Counted from the first letter of the stretch, positions 42,646 through 51,528 are shown. The stretch: 64,000 bases of DNA from Sphingobacteriales bacterium (GCA_016721245.1 JADKIQ010000007.1:124001-188000); one strand, 5' to 3'. Made by a program: numbers and translations. Notes: generated from the letters alone by a model not told the origin.

Positions 42646-43233
42646 TTAACTCCAACGCTCGTCTGTAATACAACGATTGGGATACTTTCCCAAATGCGTT
42701 TTGTCTTTATAAAAGTCCATAATATCACGCATATCCTTATCCATATCGCCTGTTGGGTAAAATATTTTATCTACGATGCCTTCTTTCACATCAAAATCCA
42801 AATAACCTAATGCAATCGGAACATTTGCCTTCACCGCAATATGATAGAATCCGGTTTTCCATTGTTTGCGTTTGCCACGTGACCCTTCCGGCGTAATCAC
42901 CATGCATATTCTTTTCTCTCTCTTTATGGAATTCACCATGGCATCCACCAGACTAATCTTTTTCTTTTCATTGCCTACTTTAGGAGTTCTGTCAATAGGA
43001 ATGCAACCTAAATATCGTAGCAGCCAGTTTAAGGGCCAGAAGAAGGCCTCTTTTTTCACCGCAATCTTTGCAGGAATTTTACCGAGTACAAAAATGGATT
43101 TCCCGATGGCCATATCCCATGCGGAAGTATGTGGTGCTACAATCAATACACATTTATCAATCGGCTTCAGTACATCTACATTGTACGACCAGCCTTTTGT
43201 CATCAATATTAATCTCGAAATAATTTTCAGCAT
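42646..43233 (-). CDS. PlsC-like acyltransferase, paralog 1
   Basis: 195 residues. VAPHTSAWDMAIG gives the HxxxxD acyltransferase box, and MVITPEGSRGKRKQWKTGFYHIA the EGxRS-like acyl-acceptor motif, of lysophosphatidate acyltransferase (PlsC) type enzymes. It is short and lacks a long membrane domain. Co-directional with its paralog at 43314 with 80 bp between, itself spanned by a heptamer array. Two such paralogs side by side suggest distinct acyl-chain or acceptor preferences. Confidence 0.85.
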   Translation of the reverse strand: MLKIISRLILMTKGWSYNVDVLKPIDKCVLIVAPHTSAWDMAIGKSIFVLGKIPAKIAVKKEAFFWPLNWLLRYLGCIPIDRTPKVGNEKKKISLVDAMVNSIKREKRICMVITPEGSRGKRKQWKTGFYHIAVKANVPIALGYLDFDVKEGIVDKIFYPTGDMDKDMRDIMDFYKDKTHLGKYPNRCITDERWS

Positions 43234-43250
43234 AGTTTGTTTTTTCGGTG

Positions 43251-43258
43251 CAAAGGTA
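43251..43258 (-). promoter_or_regulatory. -7 promoter element TACCTTTG for the first acyltransferase
   Basis: Perfect TAnnTTTG on the minus strand 17 bp before the ATG at 43233, between this gene and the heptamer array. Confidence 0.6.
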
Positions 43259-43282
43259 AAAGATAAATTATTCCTTTTTTTC

Positions 43283-43317
43283 CTTACTACTTACTACTTA
43301 TATCTTACTACTATCAG
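43283..43317. repeat. Heptamer array (5 units, 7-bp period)
   Basis: CTTACTA CTTACTA CTTATAT CTTACTA CTATCAG, overlapping the stop of the second acyltransferase gene (43314). Shares the ACTTACN word with the array at 50712 and, on the other strand, with 21661. Confidence 0.87.
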
Positions 43318-43889
43318 ATATATCTCTGATCCAGACTGAATTTTTCCGGATGACACGGGGTGATGTCTTTATAAAATTCCATCATGGTGCGCATGTCTGT
43401 TTCTAAATCCGTTGGATAAATGATTTTTCCGATGCCCGCTACTTTATTTTTGTAATCCAGATAGCCCAGTAAAATTGGCACGTTCGCCATTTTTGCCGTA
43501 TACCAGAATCCGGTTTTCCATTGTGTACGTAAGCTGCGCGTACCTTCCGGTGTTACCATCACGTGCAACTCAGGATTTTCCTTAAACAAGTTTGCCATAG
43601 CCTCTGTCATGCTGGGACGTTCTTCACCGGGATTTTTAGGCCTGCGGTCAATAGCTATGGCACCTAAATTCAGCATAATTCGTTTAAAAGGAAATCTCAC
43701 CCATTCTTGTTTTACCGTGAATCGCAGTGGCAAACCCATTAAATCGAATGCTGCTTTTGCAATAGGTAAATCCATATTGGCGGTATGCGGTGCGGCAATA
43801 GTAATGGACTGCTTAATGCCAACGATTGCTTCTGTCTTTAGTTTCCAGCCTAGCGCCTTAAAAATTACTTTAAATATCCAACGTATCAT
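43314..43889 (-). CDS. PlsC-like acyltransferase, paralog 2
   Basis: 191 residues from ATG 43889 (MIRWIFKVIFKALG). AAPHTANMDLPIA is the HxxxxD box, TPEGTRSLRTQWKTGFWY the EGTRS box, IAIDRRPKN between them. Similar to the neighbour (shared TQWKTGF.YxAxxANVPIxLGYLDxxxK) over its whole length, so a tandem duplication. Membrane-associated lysophospholipid acyltransferase activity is expected. Confidence 0.88.
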   Translation of the reverse strand: MIRWIFKVIFKALGWKLKTEAIVGIKQSITIAAPHTANMDLPIAKAAFDLMGLPLRFTVKQEWVRFPFKRIMLNLGAIAIDRRPKNPGEERPSMTEAMANLFKENPELHVMVTPEGTRSLRTQWKTGFWYTAKMANVPILLGYLDYKNKVAGIGKIIYPTDLETDMRTMMEFYKDITPCHPEKFSLDQRYI

Positions 43890-44022
43890 AATACTACAAA
43901 GATGCAATTTTTTTTTAATTTATAAAATTGACCGCTGTCGTCAAAAATAAATGCCCGATTTCTTGCAGCATCAGAATTAAATCCCTAAATTAGTTGTCAT
44001 AGCAACTATTATTATTGCAACT

Positions 44023-45252
44023 ATGTCAGATTTTATAAAAGCGTTTGAATCCAAAGCACCCGAAATCGTATTCGAGTGGAACGACGCCCCGACGGGCGCA
44101 CAAGGTTTTTTAGTGATTAATTCCCTGCGTGGCGGAGCTGCCGGCGGAGGTACGCGTATGCGTGTGGGCCTCACAAGACACGAAGTCGTTTCGCTGGCAA
44201 AAACCATGGAAATTAAATTCTCCGTTTCCGGTCCGGCCATCGGTGGTGCCAAATCAGGCATCAACTTCGACCCGAAAGATCCGCGCAAACGGGAAGTGCT
44301 GGAAAGATGGTATAAAGCGGTAGCGCCGATTCTGAAAAATTATTACGGCACCGGCGGCGATATGAATATTGATGAAATTCACGAAGTAATACCGATTACG
44401 GAAGAATACGGCATCTGGCACCCGCAGGAAGGCATTGTAAACGGACATTATCGTCCGACAGAAAAAGATAAAATCAATAAGATAGGACAACTTCGTGTAG
44501 GGGTTTCCAAAGTGCTGGAAGACAGCGAATACACGCCTTCTAAAAAAGAAGGATATGTAGTGGCAGATATGATTACCGGTTATGGGGTGGCAGAATCTGT
44601 GAAACATTATTACCAGGTTTGGAAACAGGAGTCACTGCAAGATAAAAAGGCGACCATACAAGGCTTTGGAAATGTGGGTGCAGCCACCGCATTCTTTCTA
44701 GCACAACAAGGCGTAAAGATTACCGGAATTATCGACATCACAGGTGCTTTGATTAAGGAGGAAGGTTTTGGTTTTGAAGAAATCAAGCAACTGTTCTTAC
44801 TGCGAAAAGACAATAAGCTCACACATCCCGATTTGATTCCGTTTGATAAAGCAAAAGAAATCTTTTTTCACACAAAGGCGGATATTTTCATTCCGGCGGC
44901 TGGCTCCCGTTTAATTGGAGAACAGGAACTGGATAATATGATTAAAGCGGGTGTACAGGTGATTTCTTCTGGTGCCAATGTTCCGTTTAATGATCAGGAA
45001 ATTTTTTACGGTACTATTTTAAATAAAGCAGACGCAAGTATTTCGGTCATTCCGGATTTTATTGCGAATTGCGGTATGGCACGTGTATTCGCCTACCTGA
45101 TGGGCAAAAACATTAAAATTACAGATGATGCCATTTTTCAGGATGTTTCCTCCATTATTCACGATGCTTTAGTTAAAGTATATCAAAAAGACAAGCAAGC
45201 TGTTTACATAACCAGAAATGCGTTGCAACTTGCTATAGAAGAATTAAGTTAA
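44023..45252 (+). CDS. Glu/Leu/Phe/Val dehydrogenase family protein
   Basis: 409 residues. NSLRGGAAGGGTRMR and the catalytic-Lys block MEIKFSVSGPAIGGAKSGI (usually GGGKGGI) mark the amino-acid dehydrogenase superfamily, and QGFGNVGAATAFFLAQQGVKI the NAD-binding fold. Which amino acid it oxidises cannot be read from the sequence; its position 103 bp upstream of the Phe/Tyr degradation genes makes phenylalanine or a branched-chain amino acid attractive over glutamate. Inference only. It is separated from hmgA by two opposing octamer arrays. Confidence 0.88.
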   Translation: MSDFIKAFESKAPEIVFEWNDAPTGAQGFLVINSLRGGAAGGGTRMRVGLTRHEVVSLAKTMEIKFSVSGPAIGGAKSGINFDPKDPRKREVLERWYKAVAPILKNYYGTGGDMNIDEIHEVIPITEEYGIWHPQEGIVNGHYRPTEKDKINKIGQLRVGVSKVLEDSEYTPSKKEGYVVADMITGYGVAESVKHYYQVWKQESLQDKKATIQGFGNVGAATAFFLAQQGVKITGIIDITGALIKEEGFGFEEIKQLFLLRKDNKLTHPDLIPFDKAKEIFFHTKADIFIPAAGSRLIGEQELDNMIKAGVQVISSGANVPFNDQEIFYGTILNKADASISVIPDFIANCGMARVFAYLMGKNIKITDDAIFQDVSSIIHDALVKVYQKDKQAVYITRNALQLAIEELS

Positions 45253-45290
45253 TGTAACAATGTACCAATTAAATAATGTAATAATGAAAA
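45251..45290. repeat. Octamer array (5 units), left member of an inverted pair
   Basis: AATGTAAC AATGTACC AATTAAAT AATGTAAT AATGAAAA, beginning at the dehydrogenase stop codon. Near reverse complement of 45314-45353. Confidence 0.87.
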
Positions 45291-45313
45291 GTAAGATTAA
45301 ATGTACAGTACTC

Positions 45314-45353
45314 ATTGTTTCATTATTATATTATTTCAATTATTAAATTAATA
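45314..45353. repeat. Octamer array (5 units), right member of an inverted pair
   Basis: ATTGTTTC ATTATTAT ATTATTTC AATTATTA AATTAATA, ending 2 bp before the hmgA ATG. Pairs with the left array, so the leader of hmgA could fold into a long AT-rich stem. Confidence 0.85.
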
Positions 45354-45355
45354 CA

Positions 45356-46513
45356 ATGCCTATCTATCACAAACTCGGAAAATTCCCTCAAAAACGACAC
45401 ACCGTTTTTCAGTCGGAAAATGGCAGCCACTACTACGAACAGTTATTCGGAACAGAAGGATTTAATTCGCATTCATCTTTGCTGTACCATGTACACCGTC
45501 CAACACAGGTGAAGGAGATTCTGAGTTCCAGAGATGTGGCACCAAAGATTGCAGTGGATAAGAATATCAAGTCCTTATTGCTGGAAGGTTTTAAAGTGGC
45601 ACCGGAAGATGATTTCTTAGACAGCCGCAAAGCCTTGCTGGTAAACAAAGACTGCAGTATCGGACTGGCGGCACCACGCAAATCGCTCAACTCTTATTTT
45701 TACAAAAACGCCGATGCTGACGAGATGATTTTCATCCACAAAGGCAGCGGAACCCTGCGTACCTTCATGGGTAATATTCCGTTTGAATACGGAGATTACC
45801 TCGTGATTCCACGCGGCATGATTTATCAGATAGATTTCAACTCTGAAGACAACCGTCTGTTGTACATGGAATCTTTTGCGCCGATTTACACACCGCGACG
45901 TTATAAAAGCTCTTCCGGACAATTACTGGAACATTCGCCGTTTTGCGAGCGTGATTTTAAGTTGCCGCAGGATTTGGAAACGCACGACTCAACAGGCAAT
46001 TTCATCATCAAGATAAAAAAGGAAAATGTGCTGCATGAATTCGTATATGCCGCCCATCCGTTTGATGTGGTAGGCTGGGATGGCTACAACTTCCCGTATG
46101 GATTCAGCATTCACAATTTTGAGCCGATTACAGGTCGCGTACATCAGCCGCCTCCGGTACATCAGACTTTTGAGACAAGTGCGCTGGTCGTTTGTTCCTT
46201 TGTGCCGCGTTTATACGACTATCATCCGCAGTCCATTCCGGCACCGTACAATCATAGCAATATCGACAGCGACGAAGTGCTGTACTATGTGGATGGTGAT
46301 TTCATGAGCCGGAATAATATCGAACAAGGTCACATCACGCTGCATCCGAAAGGCATCCCGCACGGACCGGCACCCGGCGCGATGGAACGCAGCATCGGAC
46401 AAAAAGAAACGCAGGAATTAGCCGTCATGATTGACACCTTCCGTCCATTGATGGTGACGGAAGAAGCGATGAAAATTGACGATGGTAAATATTATAAAAG
46501 CTGGGTGGAGTAA
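45356..46513 (+). CDS. hmgA: Homogentisate 1,2-dioxygenase
   Basis: 385 residues. The opening MPIYHKLGKFPQKRHT...GSHYYEQLFGTEGF and the late block VHQPPPVHQTFET...HPKGIPHGPAPGAMERSIG carry the family sequence and the iron-binding His/Glu/His set. The enzyme opens the ring of homogentisate to maleylacetoacetate, the third step of tyrosine breakdown. Neighbours encode the preceding (hppD) and following (fahA) steps; maleylacetoacetate isomerase is not in the window. Confidence 0.95.
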   Translation: MPIYHKLGKFPQKRHTVFQSENGSHYYEQLFGTEGFNSHSSLLYHVHRPTQVKEILSSRDVAPKIAVDKNIKSLLLEGFKVAPEDDFLDSRKALLVNKDCSIGLAAPRKSLNSYFYKNADADEMIFIHKGSGTLRTFMGNIPFEYGDYLVIPRGMIYQIDFNSEDNRLLYMESFAPIYTPRRYKSSSGQLLEHSPFCERDFKLPQDLETHDSTGNFIIKIKKENVLHEFVYAAHPFDVVGWDGYNFPYGFSIHNFEPITGRVHQPPPVHQTFETSALVVCSFVPRLYDYHPQSIPAPYNHSNIDSDEVLYYVDGDFMSRNNIEQGHITLHPKGIPHGPAPGAMERSIGQKETQELAVMIDTFRPLMVTEEAMKIDDGKYYKSWVE

Positions 46514-46542
46514 TGAGATAATGTGATAATTAGCGAATGAGA
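46511..46542. repeat. Octamer array (4 units, 8-bp period)
   Basis: TAATGAGA TAATGTGA TAATTAGC GAATGAGA, from the hmgA stop codon into the start of the next gene. Confidence 0.83.
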
Positions 46543-47696
46543 TGATGATGAAAATTAAGATAAAATATTTGTTGATTTTGATATTGATTATTTCAAAATC
46601 AGAAAGTTTATTCTCTCAAGATACTCTTTATAATTTATGGCCAAATATAGTATTGATTGATTTTAAACCAAATTTACAAATCAAAGAAAAAAAGATTAAA
46701 GTAGTTAGCGAATATTATCATTGGGACTCAATCTATCATAATGATACTTCATATCTTGTAAGTAAAATAAAATATAACAATGGTAGAATTATAGAAAAGA
46801 TTGAATATAATAGTGATTATCAAAGCACACAAATTAAAACTATAACAAATATAAATTGGATTTCAGACAGTATTGCTTTAGCAAGAGTTATTTACAATCA
46901 ATATTATAATGATGGTGAATTAATTTCTTACAAAGATTATTGTTTGTCAAAAAAGGATTCAGGTAAAACTTTTTTTCATGATATAAGAATTGAGTTTGAT
47001 AAAAATTATGTTGCTAAATCATGTACTTATTTAAACCATTTAGGAAAGCCATGCACAGTCTATATGACAAAGCTAAGTTCATTTGATGGAATTAAAAACA
47101 AAAAAGAATCTATAGACACCATTTTTGAAAATAACAGAATAAAAAAATTAACATACAGTGCAATTTTAGATTCGCAAACTATAAATGGTTATCATCAAGA
47201 TGCCTATACTATCAAAAATACATTTGAATACATATACGATAGCATTGGACGAGTAACCGATAAATTTATAGTTAATTCTCAATCAAATAAGTATTTCGAC
47301 ACTCTACGAACTAAAATCATTTATTACGACAGTAATAAAGTTAAATCTGTTATATGTAATGATGGCTCGTATTATGGATTTTACAAAGGAAATTTAGATT
47401 TCATTTATAATAACAAAGGTCAATTAGTTGGAATGATAAATGATAAGAATCCATATGACAGCCTGATTGATGAAGAATATATTTACAATAAAAATGAAAC
47501 TATCCGTAAATGGTTATTTTTCCCTGCAAGCTATGACCACAGAGTTACTACAATTGAAGAATATACAAAAAATGGTTTGATTCAATATACTAAATACTAC
47601 AGTAATAAAAAGTACAATGGCACTTATATAATTTATAAGTACAGCAAAAAAAATAAGAACTTTAAAAATAAAATTATTCTCAAATTATCAAATTAG
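46542..47696 (+). CDS. Exported hypothetical protein, 384 residues
   Basis: N-terminal hydrophobic signal (about residues 8-20, LLILILIISKSESLFS) then a very AT-rich, Lys/Asn/Tyr/Ser-rich beta protein with recurring YxxNGxxIEKIEYNS-like and NGLIQYTKYYSNKKYNG strands, reminiscent of MORN/RHS-type repetitive strands but without a recognised domain. No lipobox Cys. It splits hmgA and hppD, which normally are adjacent, and both its sides are octamer arrays. Its base composition differs from the catabolic genes, so it looks like an inserted cargo gene. Could be periplasmic or secreted. Confidence 0.65.
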   Translation: MMMKIKIKYLLILILIISKSESLFSQDTLYNLWPNIVLIDFKPNLQIKEKKIKVVSEYYHWDSIYHNDTSYLVSKIKYNNGRIIEKIEYNSDYQSTQIKTITNINWISDSIALARVIYNQYYNDGELISYKDYCLSKKDSGKTFFHDIRIEFDKNYVAKSCTYLNHLGKPCTVYMTKLSSFDGIKNKKESIDTIFENNRIKKLTYSAILDSQTINGYHQDAYTIKNTFEYIYDSIGRVTDKFIVNSQSNKYFDTLRTKIIYYDSNKVKSVICNDGSYYGFYKGNLDFIYNNKGQLVGMINDKNPYDSLIDEEYIYNKNETIRKWLFFPASYDHRVTTIEEYTKNGLIQYTKYYSNKKYNGTYIIYKYSKKNKNFKNKIILKLSN

Positions 47697-47711
47697 CTAA
47701 TTGTCAAATTA
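47680..47711. repeat. Octamer array (4 units, 8-bp period)
   Basis: TCAAATTA TCAAATTA GCTAATTG TCAAATTA, covering the end of the upstream gene and reaching 7 bp from the hppD ATG. Confidence 0.87.
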
Positions 47712-47717
47712 AAAAAT

Positions 47718-48878
47718 ATGTCGACAGAAATTAAAAACGTAGAATACGGATTGGAAAAAATCTTCGATGGTGCGCAGGATTTTTTACCCTTACTCGGCAC
47801 CGACTATGTCGAGTTTTATGTAGGAAACGCCAAACAGGCTGCACACTTTTACAAAACAGCATTCGGCTTTCAATCCTTAGCCTATGCCGGACTGGAAACC
47901 GGCGTGCGCGATAAAGCATCGTATGTATTGAAGCAGGACAAAATACGATTGATACTCACCACTCCACTAACATCGGACTCTCCAATCAATACACACCTGG
48001 CCAAACACGGCGATGGCGTAAAAGTGATTGCCCTTTGGGTGGAAGATGCCACCAAATCATTTGAAGAAACTACGAAGCGTGGTGCCAAACCTTTCATGCA
48101 GCCAACTATAGAAAAAGACGAACACGGCGAAGTGGTGCGTTCAGGTATTTACACCTACGGTGAAACGGTACATATTTTCGTGGAACGCAAAAATTATAAG
48201 GGCACTTTCCTGCCGGGCTATCAGCCCTGGAAATCAGATTACAATCCATCTTCTGTTGGTTTGAAATTTATAGACCATATGGTAGGCAATGTAGGCTGGG
48301 GCGAAATGAACCAATGGGTGAAATGGTATGAAGACGTGATGGGATTCGTCAACTTCCTGTCGTTTGACGACAAGCAAATCCATACGGAATATTCCGCACT
48401 CATGAGTAAAGTGATGAGCAACGGAAACGGACGAATTAAATTCCCTATCAATGAACCGGCGGAAGGCAAGAAAAAATCGCAGATAGAAGAATACTTAGAT
48501 TTTTATGAAGGTCCGGGTGTGCAGCATATCGCAGTGGCCACGGATGACATCATTAAAACGGTTTCCGAATTACGTGCCCGTGGTGTGGAGTTCTTAAGTG
48601 CACCGCCTCCGGCCTACTATGAGGAAATTCCTGCTCGCTTAGGTGAACACATGAGTATCATGAAAGAAGATATTGCCGTATTGGAAAAACTAGCTATTCT
48701 GGTGGATGCCGATGAAGACGGTTATCTGTTGCAGATTTTCACCAAGCCGGTAGAGGACCGACCGACCTTATTCTTCGAAATCATACAGCGCATGGGCGCA
48801 AAAGGCTTTGGTGCAGGAAACTTTAAAGCATTATTTGAATCAATTGAAAGAGAACAGGAAAAAAGAGGGACACTATAA
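47718..48878 (+). CDS. hppD: 4-hydroxyphenylpyruvate dioxygenase
   Basis: 386 residues, vicinal-oxygen-chelate enzyme that converts 4-hydroxyphenylpyruvate to homogentisate. Iron ligands are recognisable: His in FIDHMVGNVGWGEMN, His in GPGVQHIAVATDDI, Glu in LQIFTKPVEDRPTLFFEIIQR. Full length. MarR gene follows after 1 bp, so the two are translationally coupled. Confidence 0.96.
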   Translation: MSTEIKNVEYGLEKIFDGAQDFLPLLGTDYVEFYVGNAKQAAHFYKTAFGFQSLAYAGLETGVRDKASYVLKQDKIRLILTTPLTSDSPINTHLAKHGDGVKVIALWVEDATKSFEETTKRGAKPFMQPTIEKDEHGEVVRSGIYTYGETVHIFVERKNYKGTFLPGYQPWKSDYNPSSVGLKFIDHMVGNVGWGEMNQWVKWYEDVMGFVNFLSFDDKQIHTEYSALMSKVMSNGNGRIKFPINEPAEGKKKSQIEEYLDFYEGPGVQHIAVATDDIIKTVSELRARGVEFLSAPPPAYYEEIPARLGEHMSIMKEDIAVLEKLAILVDADEDGYLLQIFTKPVEDRPTLFFEIIQRMGAKGFGAGNFKALFESIEREQEKRGTL

Positions 48879-48879
48879 T

Positions 48880-49299
48880 ATGAATTTTAACTATGGATTT
48901 ATTTTAGAATCAACCGCAAAAAAAATTAAGCTGGAATTGCAGCGCAAGTTTAACGAAATCGGTGTAGATATTACCGTTGACCAATGGGTAGTTTTGTTAG
49001 AGCTGCATCAGCACAGCACGCAAAACCAGGTAGAACTTTGCGAACGTTGTGCAAAAGATGCACCTACTATTACACGTATCATCGAATTGCTGGTAAAAAA
49101 AGAATTGATTCTTCGGGAAGAATGTAAAACAGACAGACGGAAATTCAATATTTCTTTAAGCAAAAAAGGGAAAAATCTGATACAAAAATTACTGCCGGTT
49201 GTTGTAGAATTCAGAAAACAAGGCTGGAATAATCTAACAGAGAAAGACATTGCACATATCGAAAGAATTACCAGAAAAATTAAAGAGAATTTAAAATAA
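48880..49299 (+). CDS. MarR-family transcriptional regulator
   Basis: 139 residues from ATG 48880, 1 bp after the hppD stop (the longer frame from 48808 is an overlap artefact). DITVDQWVVLLELHQHST opens the winged-helix domain, NQVELCERCAKDAPTITRIIELLVKKELILREE is the recognition helix and wing (with DRRKFNISLSKKG). MarR regulators typically repress nearby genes and are released by small aromatic molecules, so this one is the obvious candidate for controlling the aromatic cluster it sits in; the operator was not identified. Confidence 0.9.
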   Translation: MNFNYGFILESTAKKIKLELQRKFNEIGVDITVDQWVVLLELHQHSTQNQVELCERCAKDAPTITRIIELLVKKELILREECKTDRRKFNISLSKKGKNLIQKLLPVVVEFRKQGWNNLTEKDIAHIERITRKIKENLK

Positions 49300-49477
49300 A
49301 AATTAAAACATATAGACACATAGCAGAGTATGGTATTAAAGAATAAGATAGCAAATCATAGTTACTCATCAAAGATTAATAATCTACTGTGTAACTAATC
49401 CGTCCGTATATAAACTACCATCCGGTTTGCTGCATTTAAATTCTATATTTCTATGTGTTTAAAAAAAGAAGAATAAT

Positions 49478-50692
49478 ATGAGTACTCCTATTGATTATAA
49501 ATCACATTTTAGCATTCACAATCTGCCATACGGCATTTTCTCAACGCCCACCAAACAAGCTCGTGCGGGCATTGCTTATGAAAACCATATCATCGATTTG
49601 TCGGTTTTGTTTGAACTGGATTTCTTTGAAGGAAAAATTAAATCGAATGTTTTCAATCAGAATTCTCTCAATGATTTTATTGCATTAGGAAAAGAAAGTT
49701 GGTCATTTGTAAGAAAGAAAATACAGGAATTACTCAAAACGGATTCCGATTTCTACAAAGAAAACCATGAACGATTTTTGTATCAGCAAAGCGAAGCCGT
49801 GATGCATCTGCCCGTAAAGATTGGCGACTACACCGATTTTTATTCTTCGGAAGAGCACGCCAGCAATGTGGGGAAAATGTTCCGTCCCACGATGGACCCT
49901 TTGTTTCCGAACTGGAAACACATGCCGATTGCCTACCATGGAAGAAGTTCTTCCATCATAACAACAAACACACCTATTAAAAGACCATCCGGACAAATTT
50001 TAAAAGGTGAAGAAGTGATTTATTCCGCTTGTCAGACTTTAGACATTGAGATAGAATTGGGCTTTATTATTGGCAAAGAAAATAAACTAGGCGAACCTGT
50101 TGATATCCAACATGCACACGAACATGTGTTTGGTGCTGTGCTGTTAAATGATTTTTCCGCGCGCGATATTCAACGCTGGGAATACCAGCCGCTCGGACCG
50201 TTTTTAGGAAAGAATTTTGCCACCGCTATTTCACCCTGGATAATAACGATGGAAGCGCTCGAGCAATTCACAACGGATGCACCAACTCAAACACAAGCAA
50301 TTCTACCTTATTTACAGGAAGAAAAGCGATTGAATTTTGATATTGAAATATCTTTTGACATTGAAACAATCAACAACAACAAAGCAACCGTAGCGGTGAC
50401 CAACTCAAAATATTTGTACTGGACTATGGAGCAGCAAGTGGCACATCATACTGTGAACGGATGTAATTTACAGGTAGGTGATTTATTGGGAACAGGAACA
50501 ATTTCAGGAAAAGAAAAAAACAGTTTTGGCAGTTTACTGGAGTTGACCTGGAACGGAAAAGAAAAAATCAGCGTTGGTACGGAAGAAAGAACTTTCCTGC
50601 AAGACGGAGACACTACGATTTTAAGAGCTGTCTGTAAAAAAGGTGAAAAGCAAATCGGGTTCGGTGAAGTAAGAAATCTAATAATCAACTAA
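49478..50692 (+). CDS. fahA: Fumarylacetoacetase
   Basis: 404 residues. The metal site is intact: DYTDFYSSEEHASNVG (Asp), LDIEIELGFIIGKE (Glu pair), LLNDFSARDIQRWEYQPLGPF (Asp and Arg), plus AYHGRSSSI. It cleaves fumarylacetoacetate to fumarate and acetoacetate, the last step of tyrosine breakdown. The leader carries TTCTATATTTCTATGTGT, which closely resembles the leader of the flavin reductase gene at 51837. Confidence 0.95.
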   Translation: MSTPIDYKSHFSIHNLPYGIFSTPTKQARAGIAYENHIIDLSVLFELDFFEGKIKSNVFNQNSLNDFIALGKESWSFVRKKIQELLKTDSDFYKENHERFLYQQSEAVMHLPVKIGDYTDFYSSEEHASNVGKMFRPTMDPLFPNWKHMPIAYHGRSSSIITTNTPIKRPSGQILKGEEVIYSACQTLDIEIELGFIIGKENKLGEPVDIQHAHEHVFGAVLLNDFSARDIQRWEYQPLGPFLGKNFATAISPWIITMEALEQFTTDAPTQTQAILPYLQEEKRLNFDIEISFDIETINNNKATVAVTNSKYLYWTMEQQVAHHTVNGCNLQVGDLLGTGTISGKEKNSFGSLLELTWNGKEKISVGTEERTFLQDGDTTILRAVCKKGEKQIGFGEVRNLIIN

Positions 50693-50711
50693 TTTGAAAA
50701 TGCAACAGAAT

Positions 50712-50746
50712 ACTTACTACTTATTACTCACGACTTACAACTAACA
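50712..50746. repeat. Heptamer array (5 units, 7-bp period)
   Basis: ACTTACT ACTTATT ACTCACG ACTTACA ACTAACA, ending 1 bp before the phenylalanine hydroxylase ATG. Confidence 0.9.
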
Positions 50747-50747
50747 T

Positions 50748-51524
50748 ATGTACAACTTAAAACAAGAATACGACCAATACACCGAAGAAGATTTTCTGGT
50801 GTGGAAGTTATTGTACCAACGTCAAAGGGTACTGCTACAAAACATGGCATCCAAAGAGTTTATTCACGGCATGGAGGAAATGCATTTCAGCGATGATAAG
50901 ATTCCCGACTTCAATCACGTCAATAAGGTATTGGCTAACACCACCGGATGGCAGATAGAAGTGGTGCCGGGTTTAATTCCGGATAAAGATTTTTTTGAAT
51001 TACTTTCCAATAAAAAATTTCCTTCCTCTACCTGGCTGCGCAAGTTGGAAAATCTGGATTACCTCGAAGAACCGGATATGTTTCACGATTGTTTTGCGCA
51101 CATGCCGTTGTTGAGCGAGCAGTTCTTTGTAGATTATTTGCAGGAAATTTCTAAAATTGCATTAAAGCATATTGACGATGCCTTAGCTATTGAATTGATT
51201 GGCCGTGTGTATTGGTTTACCGTGGAGTTTGGTTTGATTAAACAAGATGTTGGTATGCGCATTTATGGTGCCGGTATTCTGTCTTCCAGTGGCGAAAGTA
51301 TTTTTTGTCTCGGCGATAAAGCCAAGCGCTTACCGTTTAATGTGAAAGAGATGATGGAAAAGCATTACTACAAAGATCATTTTCAGGACAGATATTATGT
51401 AATTAATTCGTATAAAGAATTGTTTGACGCCATTCCGGAAATCAAAACATTATTAGAACATGCCTTACAAAGCATCCCGCATGAGAAAGATGTTTATGCA
51501 ACGCCGTTGGATTTGACCCTCTAA
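50748..51524 (+). CDS. phhA: Phenylalanine 4-hydroxylase
   Basis: 258 residues, the size of the bacterial monofunctional enzyme. EPDMFHDCFAHMPLL supplies the two iron His ligands and WFTVEFGLI the Glu ligand; FIHGMEEM and DFNHVNKVL are family sequence. It hydroxylates phenylalanine to tyrosine with a pterin cofactor and so feeds hppD via a transaminase. No pterin-recycling gene is seen here. Confidence 0.95.
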   Translation: MYNLKQEYDQYTEEDFLVWKLLYQRQRVLLQNMASKEFIHGMEEMHFSDDKIPDFNHVNKVLANTTGWQIEVVPGLIPDKDFFELLSNKKFPSSTWLRKLENLDYLEEPDMFHDCFAHMPLLSEQFFVDYLQEISKIALKHIDDALAIELIGRVYWFTVEFGLIKQDVGMRIYGAGILSSSGESIFCLGDKAKRLPFNVKEMMEKHYYKDHFQDRYYVINSYKELFDAIPEIKTLLEHALQSIPHEKDVYATPLDLTL

Positions 51525-51528
51525 CTCA

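Noticed and set aside
48808..48879. Longer N-terminus of the MarR protein
   Set aside because: Overlaps hppD and lacks similarity to MarR proteins; ATG 48880 gives the normal length.
20126..50746. Heptamer/octamer arrays considered as CRISPR
   Set aside because: Units are 7-8 bp, degenerate, without spacers, and there are no cas genes in the window.
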